Positions 35,627-44,161 of a DNA stretch of 64,000 bases are shown here, piece by piece. Position 1 is the stretch's first letter; each line of letters starts with the position of its first letter. Under the pieces are notes generated by a model, which searched no databases, was not told where the DNA came from, and saw only the letters and a list, made by a program, of their open reading frames with translations. The stretch is from CAIYZT01 sp947461435 (lineage in GTDB: Bacteria > Pseudomonadota > Alphaproteobacteria > Rhodobacterales > Rhodobacteraceae). The stretch lies in NCBI GenBank assembly GCA_965284435.1, contig OZ260083.1, positions 1,922,001 through 1,986,000 on the forward strand, written 5' to 3'. The position numbers and the translations under genes were made by a program.

Positions 35627-36292
35627 ATGATTCAAGACGCCCGCAAGATCCCGACCCATGAGACGGTTTATGCGCGTCTGCGCGATATGATTCTATACGG
35701 GATTCTGGAACCCGGCCAGCCCGTGACCATTCAAGGCCTCGTCGCAGAGTTGGACGTCGGCATGACACCGGTGCGCGAGGCGATCCGAAGGTTGGCGGCC
35801 GAGGGTGCCTTGATGCCGCAAGGCAACCGCAGGGTGACCGTGCCCAAGATGACCCCTTCCATTCTGGATCAGGTCGGCTTTGCCCGGCGGACGATTGAGC
35901 CGATGTTGGCGGAACGGGCGGGGGCACTGCTGACGCCGCGCCTGATTGACCGGTTGGCCCATTTGGATGCGGCCGTCAATGACGCGATCCGGACGGGGAA
36001 TATTCCGGCCTATCTTGAATCCAACCACGCCTTTCATTTCGCGCTGTACGACGTGTCGGGTGCATCGGTTCTGGTGGATATGGCGCGCTCCCTTTGGCTG
36101 CGCTTTGGCCCCTCGCTACGGGTTGTGTGCACGCGGGCGGGCACTTTGGGCCTGCCGGATCAACACGCGGAAGCCTTGGCGGCGATGCGCGCCGGGGATT
36201 GGCCGGCGCTTCGCGAGGCCATGGATCGGGATATCGCGCAGGGAATTGATCAAGTGCGGATCGTTCTGGGACAGAGTGGCGACAGGGGGTAG
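35627..36292 (+). CDS. GntR family transcriptional regulator (FCD type)
   Basis: A 221-residue regulator. The winged helix spans about 13-75 (VYARLRDMILYGILEPGQPVTIQGLVAELDVGMTPVREAIRRLAAEG) and is followed by an all-helical FCD ligand domain with the metal-site pattern ESNHAFHFALYD. Family members respond to small carboxylates or amines. It precedes, in the same direction, a class III aminotransferase; both have TTTGATCAAA upstream, suggesting autoregulation and control of the aminotransferase. Confidence 0.87.
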   Translation: MIQDARKIPTHETVYARLRDMILYGILEPGQPVTIQGLVAELDVGMTPVREAIRRLAAEGALMPQGNRRVTVPKMTPSILDQVGFARRTIEPMLAERAGALLTPRLIDRLAHLDAAVNDAIRTGNIPAYLESNHAFHFALYDVSGASVLVDMARSLWLRFGPSLRVVCTRAGTLGLPDQHAEALAAMRAGDWPALREAMDRDIAQGIDQVRIVLGQSGDRG

Positions 36293-36319
36293 GGCGGGCC
36301 GATCTGGGCGCTCTCATGA

Positions 36320-36329
36320 TTTGATCAAA
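36320..36329. promoter_or_regulatory. Putative GntR operator, copy 2
   Basis: TTTGATCAAA again, here extended to ATTTGATCAAAT (12-bp palindrome, 36319-36330), 97 nt before the aminotransferase start. See the copy at 35561. Confidence 0.5.
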
Positions 36330-36425
36330 TTTCTTGATCCCTTTGCGTTTTATCCTTAGATGTAGCGTAAGCAGCCAAGGTTTTGAATCAGGGCATGCCC
36401 CCCGCGTCACGCCAAGAGGCCCGCC

Positions 36426-37823
36426 ATGAACAAGATCACCAATCACATGCCCACCGCAGAGTTGCAGGCTTTGGATGCAGCGCATCACATGCACCCCTTC
36501 ACTGAAAATGCCGCCTTGGCAAAAAAAGGCGCCAGAATCATGACGCAAGGCAAGGGCGTTTGGCTGACGGATAGTGAGGGTCACAAGATCATCGACGGAA
36601 TGGCCGGGCTGTGGTGTGTGAATATCGGGTACGGCCGGACAGAGTTGGGGGATGTTGCCAAGGCGCAGATGGACCAGCTGGCCTATTACAACACCTTTTT
36701 TCAAACCAGCCATGTCCCTGCCATCGCGCTGGCCGCAAAGATTGCCGAACTTGCGCCGGGGGATTTGAACCACGTCTTCTTTGCCGGGTCCGGTTCCGAA
36801 GCCAATGACACCAACATTCGCATGGTGCGCCGTTATTGGGATATCAAAGGACAATCCGAAAAGCGCGTTATCATTGCGCGGACGAATGGATATCATGGAT
36901 CCACCATGGGGGGCGGATCCTTGGGCGGGATGTCAGGCATCCACGCCCATGGCGGCAAGATCGCCGGGATCGTTCATATCGGAGAGCCAAACTGGTGGGC
37001 GCAGGGCGGTGATATGACGCCGGAGGCCTTTGGCCTGATGCGCGCCCAAGAGTTGGAAGCCAAGATTCTGGAACTGGGTGTCGAGAATGTTGCAGCCTTC
37101 ATTGGTGAGCCCATTCAGGGGGCGGGGGGCGTCATCATTCCGCCCAGCACCTATTGGCCTGAAATTCAGCGCATCGTCGACAAATATGGAATCTTGTTGA
37201 TTGCCGACGAGGTCATCACCGGATTTGGACGAACTGGAAACTGGTTTGGCAGTCAGACCTTTGGCATCCGCCCGCATATTATGACCATCGCTAAGGGGCT
37301 GTCGTCGGGCTATCAGCCGATTGGCGGATCTATTGTGTGTGACGAGGTGGCCGAGGTTATGGGGGCCAACGGCGATTTCAACCACGGTTATACCTATTCT
37401 GGACATCCCGTCGCAGCTGCGGTCGCGCTGGAGAATTTGCGCATCATGCAGGACGAGAACATCGTCGAGCATGTTCGCGACGTCGCGCATCCCTATCTTA
37501 AGGCCAGATGGGATGCATTGACCGATCATCCGCTGGTGGGAGAAGCGAAGTTGGTGGGCTTGATGGGGTCGATCGCGCTGACGCCCAACAAGGCAAGCCG
37601 GGCTAAGTTCGCCAGCGAGGCCGGCACCGTTGGCTACAAGGTGCGCGAGCGCTGCTTTGCCAATGATTTGATCATGCGCCACGTGGGAGACCGAATGATC
37701 ATCGCACCGCCTTTGGTGATCACGCCGGATGAAATTGATATTCTGATCGCCCGGGCCACAAAATCACTGGACGAAGGCTATGCGATCTTGAAGTCAGAGG
37801 GACTGATGGTTGCCGCGTCATAG
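36426..37823 (+). CDS. Class III omega-aminotransferase (putrescine/taurine-pyruvate type)
   Basis: A 465-residue PLP fold-type I enzyme. Landmarks are HMHPFTENAALAKKGARI at the N-terminus, the cofactor phosphate loop VFFAGSGSEANDTNIRM (about 118-134), GYHGSTMGGGSLGGM, IADEVITGFGRTGNWFGSQTF (cofactor Asp) and the Schiff-base Lys in PHIMTIAKGLSSGYQPIGG (about K289). The group includes SpuC-type putrescine-pyruvate and taurine-pyruvate transaminases. Control by a GntR-FCD regulator suggests catabolism of an amine. The exact amine is not determined by sequence. Confidence 0.85.
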   Translation: MNKITNHMPTAELQALDAAHHMHPFTENAALAKKGARIMTQGKGVWLTDSEGHKIIDGMAGLWCVNIGYGRTELGDVAKAQMDQLAYYNTFFQTSHVPAIALAAKIAELAPGDLNHVFFAGSGSEANDTNIRMVRRYWDIKGQSEKRVIIARTNGYHGSTMGGGSLGGMSGIHAHGGKIAGIVHIGEPNWWAQGGDMTPEAFGLMRAQELEAKILELGVENVAAFIGEPIQGAGGVIIPPSTYWPEIQRIVDKYGILLIADEVITGFGRTGNWFGSQTFGIRPHIMTIAKGLSSGYQPIGGSIVCDEVAEVMGANGDFNHGYTYSGHPVAAAVALENLRIMQDENIVEHVRDVAHPYLKARWDALTDHPLVGEAKLVGLMGSIALTPNKASRAKFASEAGTVGYKVRERCFANDLIMRHVGDRMIIAPPLVITPDEIDILIARATKSLDEGYAILKSEGLMVAAS

Positions 37824-38090
37824 CGCGGTCAGCCAACTTAAAGGGTCTTTATCATTGCGAAACAGGGGGTTGAGGCGGCGATTTTTGGCTGTCTTGGCCC
37901 CCTTCTTCCTTGTGTAACATCCGCTTTGGCAGGGAATTTGTTCAAGAACGCCCTGATCTTGGCCGCCGACGTTTCGAAACCACGCCTCAAGGGGCCCAAG
38001 CTGTTCCAATGGGCTGTGACGGACCGTTCAGATGTCCTTTTCCGTTGTGACATAGTGCGGGGTTATTGAGTTTCGGCCCCCAACATCCTA

Positions 38091-38108
38091 CACCTTTGAC
38101 AAAAGGTG
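38091..38108 (+). promoter_or_regulatory. Small leader hairpin overlapping the cysK ribosome site
   Basis: CACCTTT and AAAGGTG pair around GACA. The right arm overlaps the AGGTGAGG ribosome site of cysK, whose start is 10 nt further on, so folding would limit translation. No known riboswitch is recognised. Confidence 0.35.
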
Positions 38109-38118
38109 AGGACCCCCT

Positions 38119-39153
38119 ATGCGCATTCATTCTGATCTGGCCGATACGATCGGCAATACACCCTTGCTGAAGCTCAAGCGCGCTTCGGAACTGACGGGGT
38201 GCACGATCTTGGGTAAATGCGAGTTTCTGAACCCCGGTCAGTCGGTCAAGGACCGCGCGGCGCTGTACATGATCAAAGATGCTGTGGCCAAAGGCCAATT
38301 GAAGCCGGGCGGCACAATTGTCGAAGGGACGGCTGGCAACACCGGGATTGGACTGGCGTTGGTCGGGGCAAGCATGGGGTTTCGCACCGTTATCGTGATT
38401 CCGGAAACCCAAAGCCAAGAAAAGAAAGACATGCTGCGTCTGGCAGGGGCGGAATTGGTGCAGGTGCCCGCCGCGCCGTACAAGAACCCGAACAATTATG
38501 TCAGATACTCGGGCCGGCTTGCTGCGGCGCTTGCACGCACGGAAGCGAATGGCGCGATCTGGGCCAACCAGTTCGACAATGTGGCCAATCGCCAAGCCCA
38601 TATCGAAACCACTGGCCCCGAGATTTGGGAGCAGACTGGTGGCAAGGTTGACGGATTCATTTGTGCCGTTGGATCGGGCGGAACCCTTGCCGGCGTTGGG
38701 ATGGCATTGCAGCCCAAAGGTGTGAAAATTGGGCTTGCAGATCCCGATGGGGCGGCGCTGCACGCGTTTTATACGACAGGCACGCTCGACAGTCCGGGCA
38801 GTTCGATCACCGAAGGGATCGGGCAAGGCCGGATCACGGCCAACCTTGAAGGGTTCACGCCCGATTACAGCTATCGCATTCCTGATGCTGAAGCATTGCC
38901 TTTGGTGTTCGAGATGCTGCTGGAGGAAGGCATTTGCCTAGGCGGATCTTCCGGGATCAACATTGCCGGGGCGATGCGAATGGCAAAAGACATGGGGCCG
39001 GGCCATACGATTGTGACCATCCTGTGCGACTACGGAAACCGGTATCAGTCTAAACTCTACAACCCGACCTTCCTGAAGGAAAAGGGACTTCCCGTGCCAG
39101 AATGGCTTGACCGCGCGCCGCGTGGATTGCCCACGGTATACGAAGACGCATGA
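38119..39153 (+). CDS. cysK: Cysteine synthase A (O-acetylserine sulfhydrylase)
   Basis: A 344-residue fold-type II PLP enzyme joining O-acetylserine and sulfide to form L-cysteine. The PLP lysine is K44 in NPGQSVKDRAALYMI. The substrate loop is EGTAGNTGIGLALVG (about 71-85), and the phosphate-binding glycine loop is AVGSGGTLAGVG. The C-terminus ILCDYGNRYQSKLYN is standard for the group. The first gene of a tight unit with a mechanosensitive channel (4-nt ATGA overlap) and an AlaX-type protein (11-nt overlap). In R. sphaeroides cysK neighbours trgAB and has been tied to tellurite resistance; here they are separate. Confidence 0.92.
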   Translation: MRIHSDLADTIGNTPLLKLKRASELTGCTILGKCEFLNPGQSVKDRAALYMIKDAVAKGQLKPGGTIVEGTAGNTGIGLALVGASMGFRTVIVIPETQSQEKKDMLRLAGAELVQVPAAPYKNPNNYVRYSGRLAAALARTEANGAIWANQFDNVANRQAHIETTGPEIWEQTGGKVDGFICAVGSGGTLAGVGMALQPKGVKIGLADPDGAALHAFYTTGTLDSPGSSITEGIGQGRITANLEGFTPDYSYRIPDAEALPLVFEMLLEEGICLGGSSGINIAGAMRMAKDMGPGHTIVTILCDYGNRYQSKLYNPTFLKEKGLPVPEWLDRAPRGLPTVYEDA

Positions 39154-41726
39154 TCACGGGGCAGGGTCACAATCTGTCCCTGTCTGGCTGGCTCGCGGCC
39201 CTTCTGGTCGCTGCCGTTCTGGCGCTGGCCCCGATGGCAAGTCTGGCACAGCAAGGGGCCGGGGTATCGGCCGCGCCGCGCGTCGATCAGACGGGTGCAT
39301 TGGTGCCCAACACTGGGGGGAGGGGACCAAGTGGGTCTTCGGCTGCTGCCCCGCCGCAAGGCGTTCGTTCCGCAGGATTGAACTATGACGACTGGACGGC
39401 CATGGCGGCACGGGCCGATGCCTTGTTGGCCAATGATCAAACCCTTGGCAATGACCTTGACGACATGCGGGCGCTTTTGGTGGATTGGCGTGAAGCGCTT
39501 TTGGGCGCGCGAAGTGCCAATTCCACCCGCATCGAGGTTATTCGCAGCCAGATAGAGGCGCTTGGCCCTGCCCCCGACACGGGCGAGGCAGAAGCCGAAG
39601 AAATCGTTCGCCGCCGCCGCGAGTTGAGCGATCAGTTGGTCAGGCTTCAGGCGCCGGGCATCAAGGCGGATGAGGCTTATCAGCAGGCAGATGGATTGAT
39701 CTTGCAGATCGACAGTTTGCGCCGCGACCGGCAGGCCGAAGAACTGCTGCGACTTTGGCCCTCTCCTTTGAACCCGTCGACTTGGCCTGCCGCGCTTTCA
39801 GGATTCTCGGCGGCGGCGATGAGCCTGTGGAAGGAAACCGGGGCGAAGTTGGTAGACCCCAGAGCCCAAGAGACGTTTTTCAACAATCTGCCGCTGGTTT
39901 TGTTGCTATTTGCCTTTTCGATTGCCGTCTTGTGGCGCGGACGGCGGGTTTTGGAGCGGCTTTTGCAGATGCTGCCGCTGCCGAAAGATGAAAAGGCCGC
40001 GCGGCTGATGATGGTATTGGCGTCGTTGGGGCAAGTCATCATTCCAGTGGTGGCCTGCGTTGCCCTGACAATCGCGCTGCGACGCAGTGGCATGCTTGGC
40101 CCTGTCGGATTTGTTCTGTCCGGCGTTATCTCGTCGGGCGGTCTGGTGATTTTCACGTCGATCTGGTTGGGCGGTCAATTGTTTTCGGCCAACTCTCCGC
40201 TGCGCGATGTGGGGGCTCTGACGCCCGACCGCTGGGTGGAAGGCCGCTTCTTGCTGTTTGCCTGCGGTTTGCTGATGGCCCTGTCGCGGGCGCGCGCGCA
40301 ACTCGTATCGCAATTGCAATTGGACGATGCTTTTGCGTCGGTCAGTTGGTTTCCGATCTTGCTGTTTGGAGGGCTGGTCCTTTTGCGGATCGGGCGCCTT
40401 ATGGCGCAGATGGTGGCTGCGGTGCCCGAGGACGACGATGAAGGTGCGACCCTGCGCAGTATCATCGGGTTGATCGCGAAAGTGGCCACAACGATCGGCG
40501 TTGTTGGCCCGACCCTTGCGGCGATCGGATATAACTCGGCGGCGGCGGCGATGATTTTGCCGGCGGCCATATCCTTGGGTTTGCTGGGAGTTTTGGCGCT
40601 GTTTCAACAGATCCTGTTTGATCTTTGGGCGCTTTTGATGCGCCAGAAAACGGCCGAAAACACGGCACTGGTGCCGGTCTTGCTGGGCTTTGGACTTGCC
40701 CTTTCGTCGCTGCCCGTCTTTGCGCTTGTCTGGGGTGCAGATGTTGCGGATCTGACAGAGCTTTGGGCGCGTTTTCAGGAAGGCTTTACGCTCGGCGAGA
40801 CGCGGATTTCGCCCACGGATTTTCTGCTCTTCGCGGTGATCTTTGCCATTGGCTACACCGCCACGCGGATGCTTCAGGGGGTACTGAAGAGCCAGATTTT
40901 GCCGCGTGTCGGCATGGATCAGGGGGGGCGCAACGCCATTGCGGTGGGCACCGGCTATGTTGGGATCTTTGTCTCTGCACTGATTGCGATCAATGCCACG
41001 GGAATTGACCTGTCGGGTCTGGCCATCGTGGCTGGTGCGCTGTCTGTTGGCATCGGCTTTGGTCTGCAGGCCATCGTGTCCAACTTCGTCTCTGGCATCA
41101 TCTTGCTGATCGAACGACCTGTGTCTGAGGGCGACTGGATCGAAGTGGGGACCGTACAGGGGATCGTCAAATCCATCTCGGTTCGGTCGACCCGTATCCA
41201 GACCTTTGATCGTTCAGATGTGATCGTTCCCAACCAGGACCTGATCACGGGCCGCGTGACCAATTGGACGCGGTTCAGCCTGTCTGGCCGCATCGTCGTG
41301 CCGGTGACGGTTCCCTTCACCTCTGACAGCCAGCAGGTCTCGCGGATCTTGATGGAGATTGGTCTGGCCTTGCCATTGGCGCTGCGCAACCCCGCCCCGC
41401 AGGTGATATTCATGGGGTTTACCACCGAGATGATGACCTTTGAGCTGCGCCTTGTGCTGAAAGACATTCACAATCTTTTTCAGGCCCGCAGTGATGTGAA
41501 CCACGAAATTCTGCGCCGGTTCCGTGAAGAGGGGATCCCCTTTACCAACGCGCACCGGGACCATTTGGCCAAGCTGGCTGAAGTTGCGGCTGAAGAGCAA
41601 GAGCTGGCTGTGCGTGAGGCCGAAGTGGCACATTGGCTGGGCCCCAACCTTGCGGACCTTCCTGCGCCCCTTCCCGAACCGACCCGCAAAAAGACCCCTA
41701 AAGGACCCTCTTCTGATGCAAACTGA
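39150..41726 (+). CDS. Mechanosensitive ion channel, MscS family with DUF3772 domain
   Basis: An 858-residue inner-membrane protein. The order is a signal-like first helix (WLAALLVAAVLALAPMASLA), a periplasmic helical DUF3772 region (about 70-190), a bundle of about ten transmembrane helices (250-610), and the C-terminal MscS pore and beta domain (ALSVGIGFGLQAIVSNFVSGIILLIERPVSEGDWIEV, about 630-665). The pore helix and the following VGTVQGIVKSISVRSTRIQTFD strand are hallmark MscS features. It releases solutes under hypo-osmotic stress. Coupled to cysK and alaX by overlapping codons. Confidence 0.9.
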   Translation: MITGQGHNLSLSGWLAALLVAAVLALAPMASLAQQGAGVSAAPRVDQTGALVPNTGGRGPSGSSAAAPPQGVRSAGLNYDDWTAMAARADALLANDQTLGNDLDDMRALLVDWREALLGARSANSTRIEVIRSQIEALGPAPDTGEAEAEEIVRRRRELSDQLVRLQAPGIKADEAYQQADGLILQIDSLRRDRQAEELLRLWPSPLNPSTWPAALSGFSAAAMSLWKETGAKLVDPRAQETFFNNLPLVLLLFAFSIAVLWRGRRVLERLLQMLPLPKDEKAARLMMVLASLGQVIIPVVACVALTIALRRSGMLGPVGFVLSGVISSGGLVIFTSIWLGGQLFSANSPLRDVGALTPDRWVEGRFLLFACGLLMALSRARAQLVSQLQLDDAFASVSWFPILLFGGLVLLRIGRLMAQMVAAVPEDDDEGATLRSIIGLIAKVATTIGVVGPTLAAIGYNSAAAAMILPAAISLGLLGVLALFQQILFDLWALLMRQKTAENTALVPVLLGFGLALSSLPVFALVWGADVADLTELWARFQEGFTLGETRISPTDFLLFAVIFAIGYTATRMLQGVLKSQILPRVGMDQGGRNAIAVGTGYVGIFVSALIAINATGIDLSGLAIVAGALSVGIGFGLQAIVSNFVSGIILLIERPVSEGDWIEVGTVQGIVKSISVRSTRIQTFDRSDVIVPNQDLITGRVTNWTRFSLSGRIVVPVTVPFTSDSQQVSRILMEIGLALPLALRNPAPQVIFMGFTTEMMTFELRLVLKDIHNLFQARSDVNHEILRRFREEGIPFTNAHRDHLAKLAEVAAEEQELAVREAEVAHWLGPNLADLPAPLPEPTRKKTPKGPSSDAN

Positions 41727-42435
41727 ACTTCTGTTTCGCGCCGATGCCTATCTGACCGAAGCCCCGGCCCGTGTTTTAGCCCATACAATGGAAGGGGGAA
41801 TCGTTCTGGATCAGAGCGTGTTTTACCCCACCGGGGGGGGGCAGCCCGGAGACAGCGGATCGATCGACTGGGAGGGGGGGCGGTTGAGTATTGCCACGGC
41901 CGTCAAAGTTGAAGGGGGTCGGGTTGCCTTGGTTCCGGCCGAACCGGCGGCAATGCCGCCCTTGGGGGCGATGGTCATTCAAAGGATCGACTGGGATCGC
42001 CGCCATCGCCTGATGCGCATGCACACGGCCTTGCATCTTCTGTCCGTTGTGGTGCCGTTGCCGGTAACAGGGGGCCAAATCGGGGCAGAGCGCGGCCGGC
42101 TTGATTTTGACATGCCGGAACCTTTGGCCGATTTGCAGGCTGCCGAGGTCGCGTTGAACCGGTTGATCGATCTGGATCTGCCCGTGACTGATACTTGGAT
42201 TACGGATGATGAGTTGCTTGCCAATCCCGGCCTGGTGAAAACCATGTCGGTTCGTCCCCCGATGGGACAAGGGCGCGTGCGCCTTGTGCGCATTGGAACC
42301 GATGCCGTACAGACCGACCTGCAACCCTGCGGCGGCACCCATGTGTCACGCACCGGAGAGATCGGACGGATCACGGTGGGCAAGCTTGAGAACAAGGGAA
42401 AACAGAACCGACGGATCACCTTGCATCTGAATTGA
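41716..42435 (+). CDS. AlaX-type alanyl-tRNA editing protein
   Basis: A 239-residue freestanding editing domain related to that of alanyl-tRNA synthetase, which removes Ser or Gly wrongly attached to tRNA-Ala. Zinc ligands are visible as HTALH (H103, H107) and CGGTH (C205, H209). The N-terminal domain has LDQSVFYPTGGGQPGDSG, as in AlaRS. The open frame extends into the channel gene; ATG 41716 is chosen because family sequence begins there (MQTELLFRADAYL), overlapping the channel stop by 11 nt. Serine is also the precursor handled by CysK-linked metabolism, which may explain the grouping. Confidence 0.88.
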   Translation: MQTELLFRADAYLTEAPARVLAHTMEGGIVLDQSVFYPTGGGQPGDSGSIDWEGGRLSIATAVKVEGGRVALVPAEPAAMPPLGAMVIQRIDWDRRHRLMRMHTALHLLSVVVPLPVTGGQIGAERGRLDFDMPEPLADLQAAEVALNRLIDLDLPVTDTWITDDELLANPGLVKTMSVRPPMGQGRVRLVRIGTDAVQTDLQPCGGTHVSRTGEIGRITVGKLENKGKQNRRITLHLN

Positions 42436-42503
42436 GCTTTGCAAAGTTTTATTGCGCTTGCCCCTTGCCTTGCCCCTCAGGCTCAAGCTACACACCGCGC
42501 CAC

Positions 42504-42591
42504 GGACAGGTGGCCGAGTGGTCGAAGGCGCACGCCTGGAAAGTGTGTAGACGGCAACGTCTCGAGGGTTCGAATCCCTCTCTGTCCGCCA
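42504..42591 (+). tRNA. tRNA-Ser, anticodon GGA
   Basis: The acceptor stem GGACAGG pairs with TCTGTCC (one G-U at the base), discriminator G and encoded CCA. D-arm GGCCGAGTGGTCGAAGGC, anticodon stem CACGC/GTGTG with loop CTGGAAA (anticodon GGA, reads UCC and UCU), a long variable arm as in class II tRNAs, and T-arm GAGGG-TTCGAAT-CCCTC. A weak A/T hairpin (42625-42641) follows. An accessory region with IS fragments begins right behind it. Confidence 0.97.
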
Positions 42592-42724
42592 CCCACCACA
42601 GCAATCACGCGTTGTAAGTTAATGAAAAAATCATATTTTTTGTTAGGCGGGGGCTATGATCTGGGTGCGTTATGGAAATTTGATATACATTTCGCGCTAC
42701 AATTCGCATTGAATTGCTGCTTCA

Positions 42725-42989
42725 CTGCGCCCACGACGACCAAAAGCTGGTGCGCAACCATGGCTTCAAGGTTTCGATGAGCGGCAAGGGCAATTGTTAC
42801 GACAATTCCGCTGTCGAAAGCCTCATCAAGTCACTGAAGGCGGAACTCGTCTGGCGGCGTAACTGGCAAACCCGAAGCGGGGTCGAGGTCGCGCTTTTCC
42901 AATACATCTACGGCTTTTACAACCCGCGCCGCAAACACTCGGCCCTCGGCTGGAAATCACCCGTGGCCTTCGAACAGAGGGCCGCCTAA
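42725..42989 (+). pseudogene. IS3-family transposase, C-terminal fragment
   Basis: About 88 codons of an IS3-type orfB end: CAHDDQKLVRNHGFKVSMSG, then GKGNCYDNSAVESLIKSLKAELVWRRNW and the terminal YGFYNPRRKHSALGWKSPVAFEQ. The catalytic Glu region (AVESLIKSLKAE) is present, but the first two catalytic Asp and the whole N-terminal half are missing. It is related to, but not a copy of, the intact IS3 element at 53.7 kb. It lies 134 nt behind tRNA-Ser and marks a site of past rearrangement. Confidence 0.85.
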
Positions 42990-43110
42990 CATGAGCATCT
43001 GACCGGAACATAACTGGTGCAGGTCCAGAACTTCTGCGCAATCCCGACAAATCCCGCGAACCCCCGGTCCCACGCGATCAATCGCCACTGTCGGAAATCG
43101 CGCAACAACT

Positions 43111-43195
43111 CGCGATCCATCGCAATTGTTCATGGTTCGTTCGTCGCGTCTCACAACCTGAAAAGTCGCAAGTTCAAATCCTGTCCCCGCGACAA
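43111..43195 (+). pseudogene. Decayed initiator tRNA (tRNA-fMet-like) remnant
   Basis: The stretch ACAACCTGAAAAGTCGCAAG TTCAAATCCTGTCCCCGCG (split here for length) lines up with the 3' half of bacterial initiator tRNA (..ATAACCTGAAGGTCGCAGG TTCAAATCCTGCCCCCGCA..). The anticodon position reads CAC instead of CAT, the T-stem has an A-C mismatch, the end reads ACAA rather than ACCA, and the 5' half is barely recognisable (CGCG at 43111). It cannot be a working tRNA. It is probably a copy left by integration or recombination. Confidence 0.6.
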
Positions 43196-43427
43196 AAATA
43201 ATATTTCTTATCAAATACTTAGATCCTGATCGTTTCGTTTGTGTAAGAATGATCGAAAAACTAGTCAACGCCGCGTCAACGTTTGCCGAGTCCCTCCTGA
43301 AACGAGGGGGAATCATGATGCAGACTGGCATGTTGGTTCGCTGTCCGATGGGTTATCCTTAACCGTGCGGCCCAACCGCAGTTATCAGTTCCCAGCACTT
43401 ATCAACTCTCACGGGATCTCAACAGGA

Positions 43428-44150
43428 CTAGCGCCCGCGCATCCAATGCTGCAGCTCTGTTTCCGCCTTTTCCAATGCGCCGTAGTTCAGCAGTTTGCGC
43501 AGCATTGCCACCGTCACCGCCCTTGCCCGAAGGTTGAACGGGCTGTCCTCGCGCTGGCTGTCGGCTGATTGATGGACATCAAGTTTGCTGTAAATCTGCT
43601 GCAAACGGTTCTGCACAGACCTGAGCGAGAGGTGGCGCCGTTCGGAAATCACGCGGTCGGTCATGCCAAGTGCGATGTCCATAAGGATTTCGTATTCGGA
43701 ATCGCTGAACCCAGAGGTCTGCGCGAAGCTGCGCTGCTGCATCCCGCGCACCTCATTGTCGATCACGCATTGGTTCTCGATGAAAATGCTGCGGAGCGCC
43801 AGTTTCAACCGCTCTTCCGAGGTGGATTTAAGCACATAACCATAGGCCGCGCCGTTTGGCACGATCCGGCTGACGCCGCGAACGTAGGCTTCGTCGGCGT
43901 AGTTCGACCAGAACAGAATGCGCGTGTCGGGCCGCTCTCGCCAGATTGTGCGCGCGGCCTCGATGCCGTTGCGGGCGTTCATCTGCAAATCCATGACGAT
44001 ATGGGCTGCCCGATGCGCCCGCGCCAAGGTCTCACCTTGTTGACCATTTTCGGCTTCATAGATGGCGCTGCATTCTGGCAAAGCTGCGCTGACCTGTTCC
44101 CGCAGGAAAGACCGATGCAGGGGGTCGTCCTCGACGATCAGCACTTCCAT
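43428..44150 (-). CDS. NarL/LuxR-type response regulator
   Basis: A 240-residue two-domain regulator. The receiver domain opens MEVLIVEDDP, has phosphoacceptor D54 in HIVMDLQM and the conserved Lys in YGYVLKS. The C-terminal LuxR-type HTH reads SDSEYEILMDIALGMTDRVISERRHLSLRSVQNRLQQIYSKLDVH (about 168-212). An ATG at 44163-44165 overlaps the kinase stop, but AAGGGGGA lies just before the ATG at 44150, which is therefore preferred. It pairs with the GAF kinase immediately upstream and probably controls the divergent ABC operon. Confidence 0.85.
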   Translation of the reverse strand: MEVLIVEDDPLHRSFLREQVSAALPECSAIYEAENGQQGETLARAHRAAHIVMDLQMNARNGIEAARTIWRERPDTRILFWSNYADEAYVRGVSRIVPNGAAYGYVLKSTSEERLKLALRSIFIENQCVIDNEVRGMQQRSFAQTSGFSDSEYEILMDIALGMTDRVISERRHLSLRSVQNRLQQIYSKLDVHQSADSQREDSPFNLRARAVTVAMLRKLLNYGALEKAETELQHWMRGR

Positions 44151-44161
44151 GTCTTCCCCCT

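Noticed and set aside
42504..43195. The tRNA-Ser 3' end as a direct-repeat attachment site with the tRNA-like remnant.
   Set aside because: The remnant matches initiator tRNA, not tRNA-Ser; the two 3' ends do not share a long identical repeat.
43017..43229. A 70-codon plus-strand frame over the tRNA-like remnant.
   Set aside because: It only reads through the decayed tRNA and IS flank and has no ribosome site.
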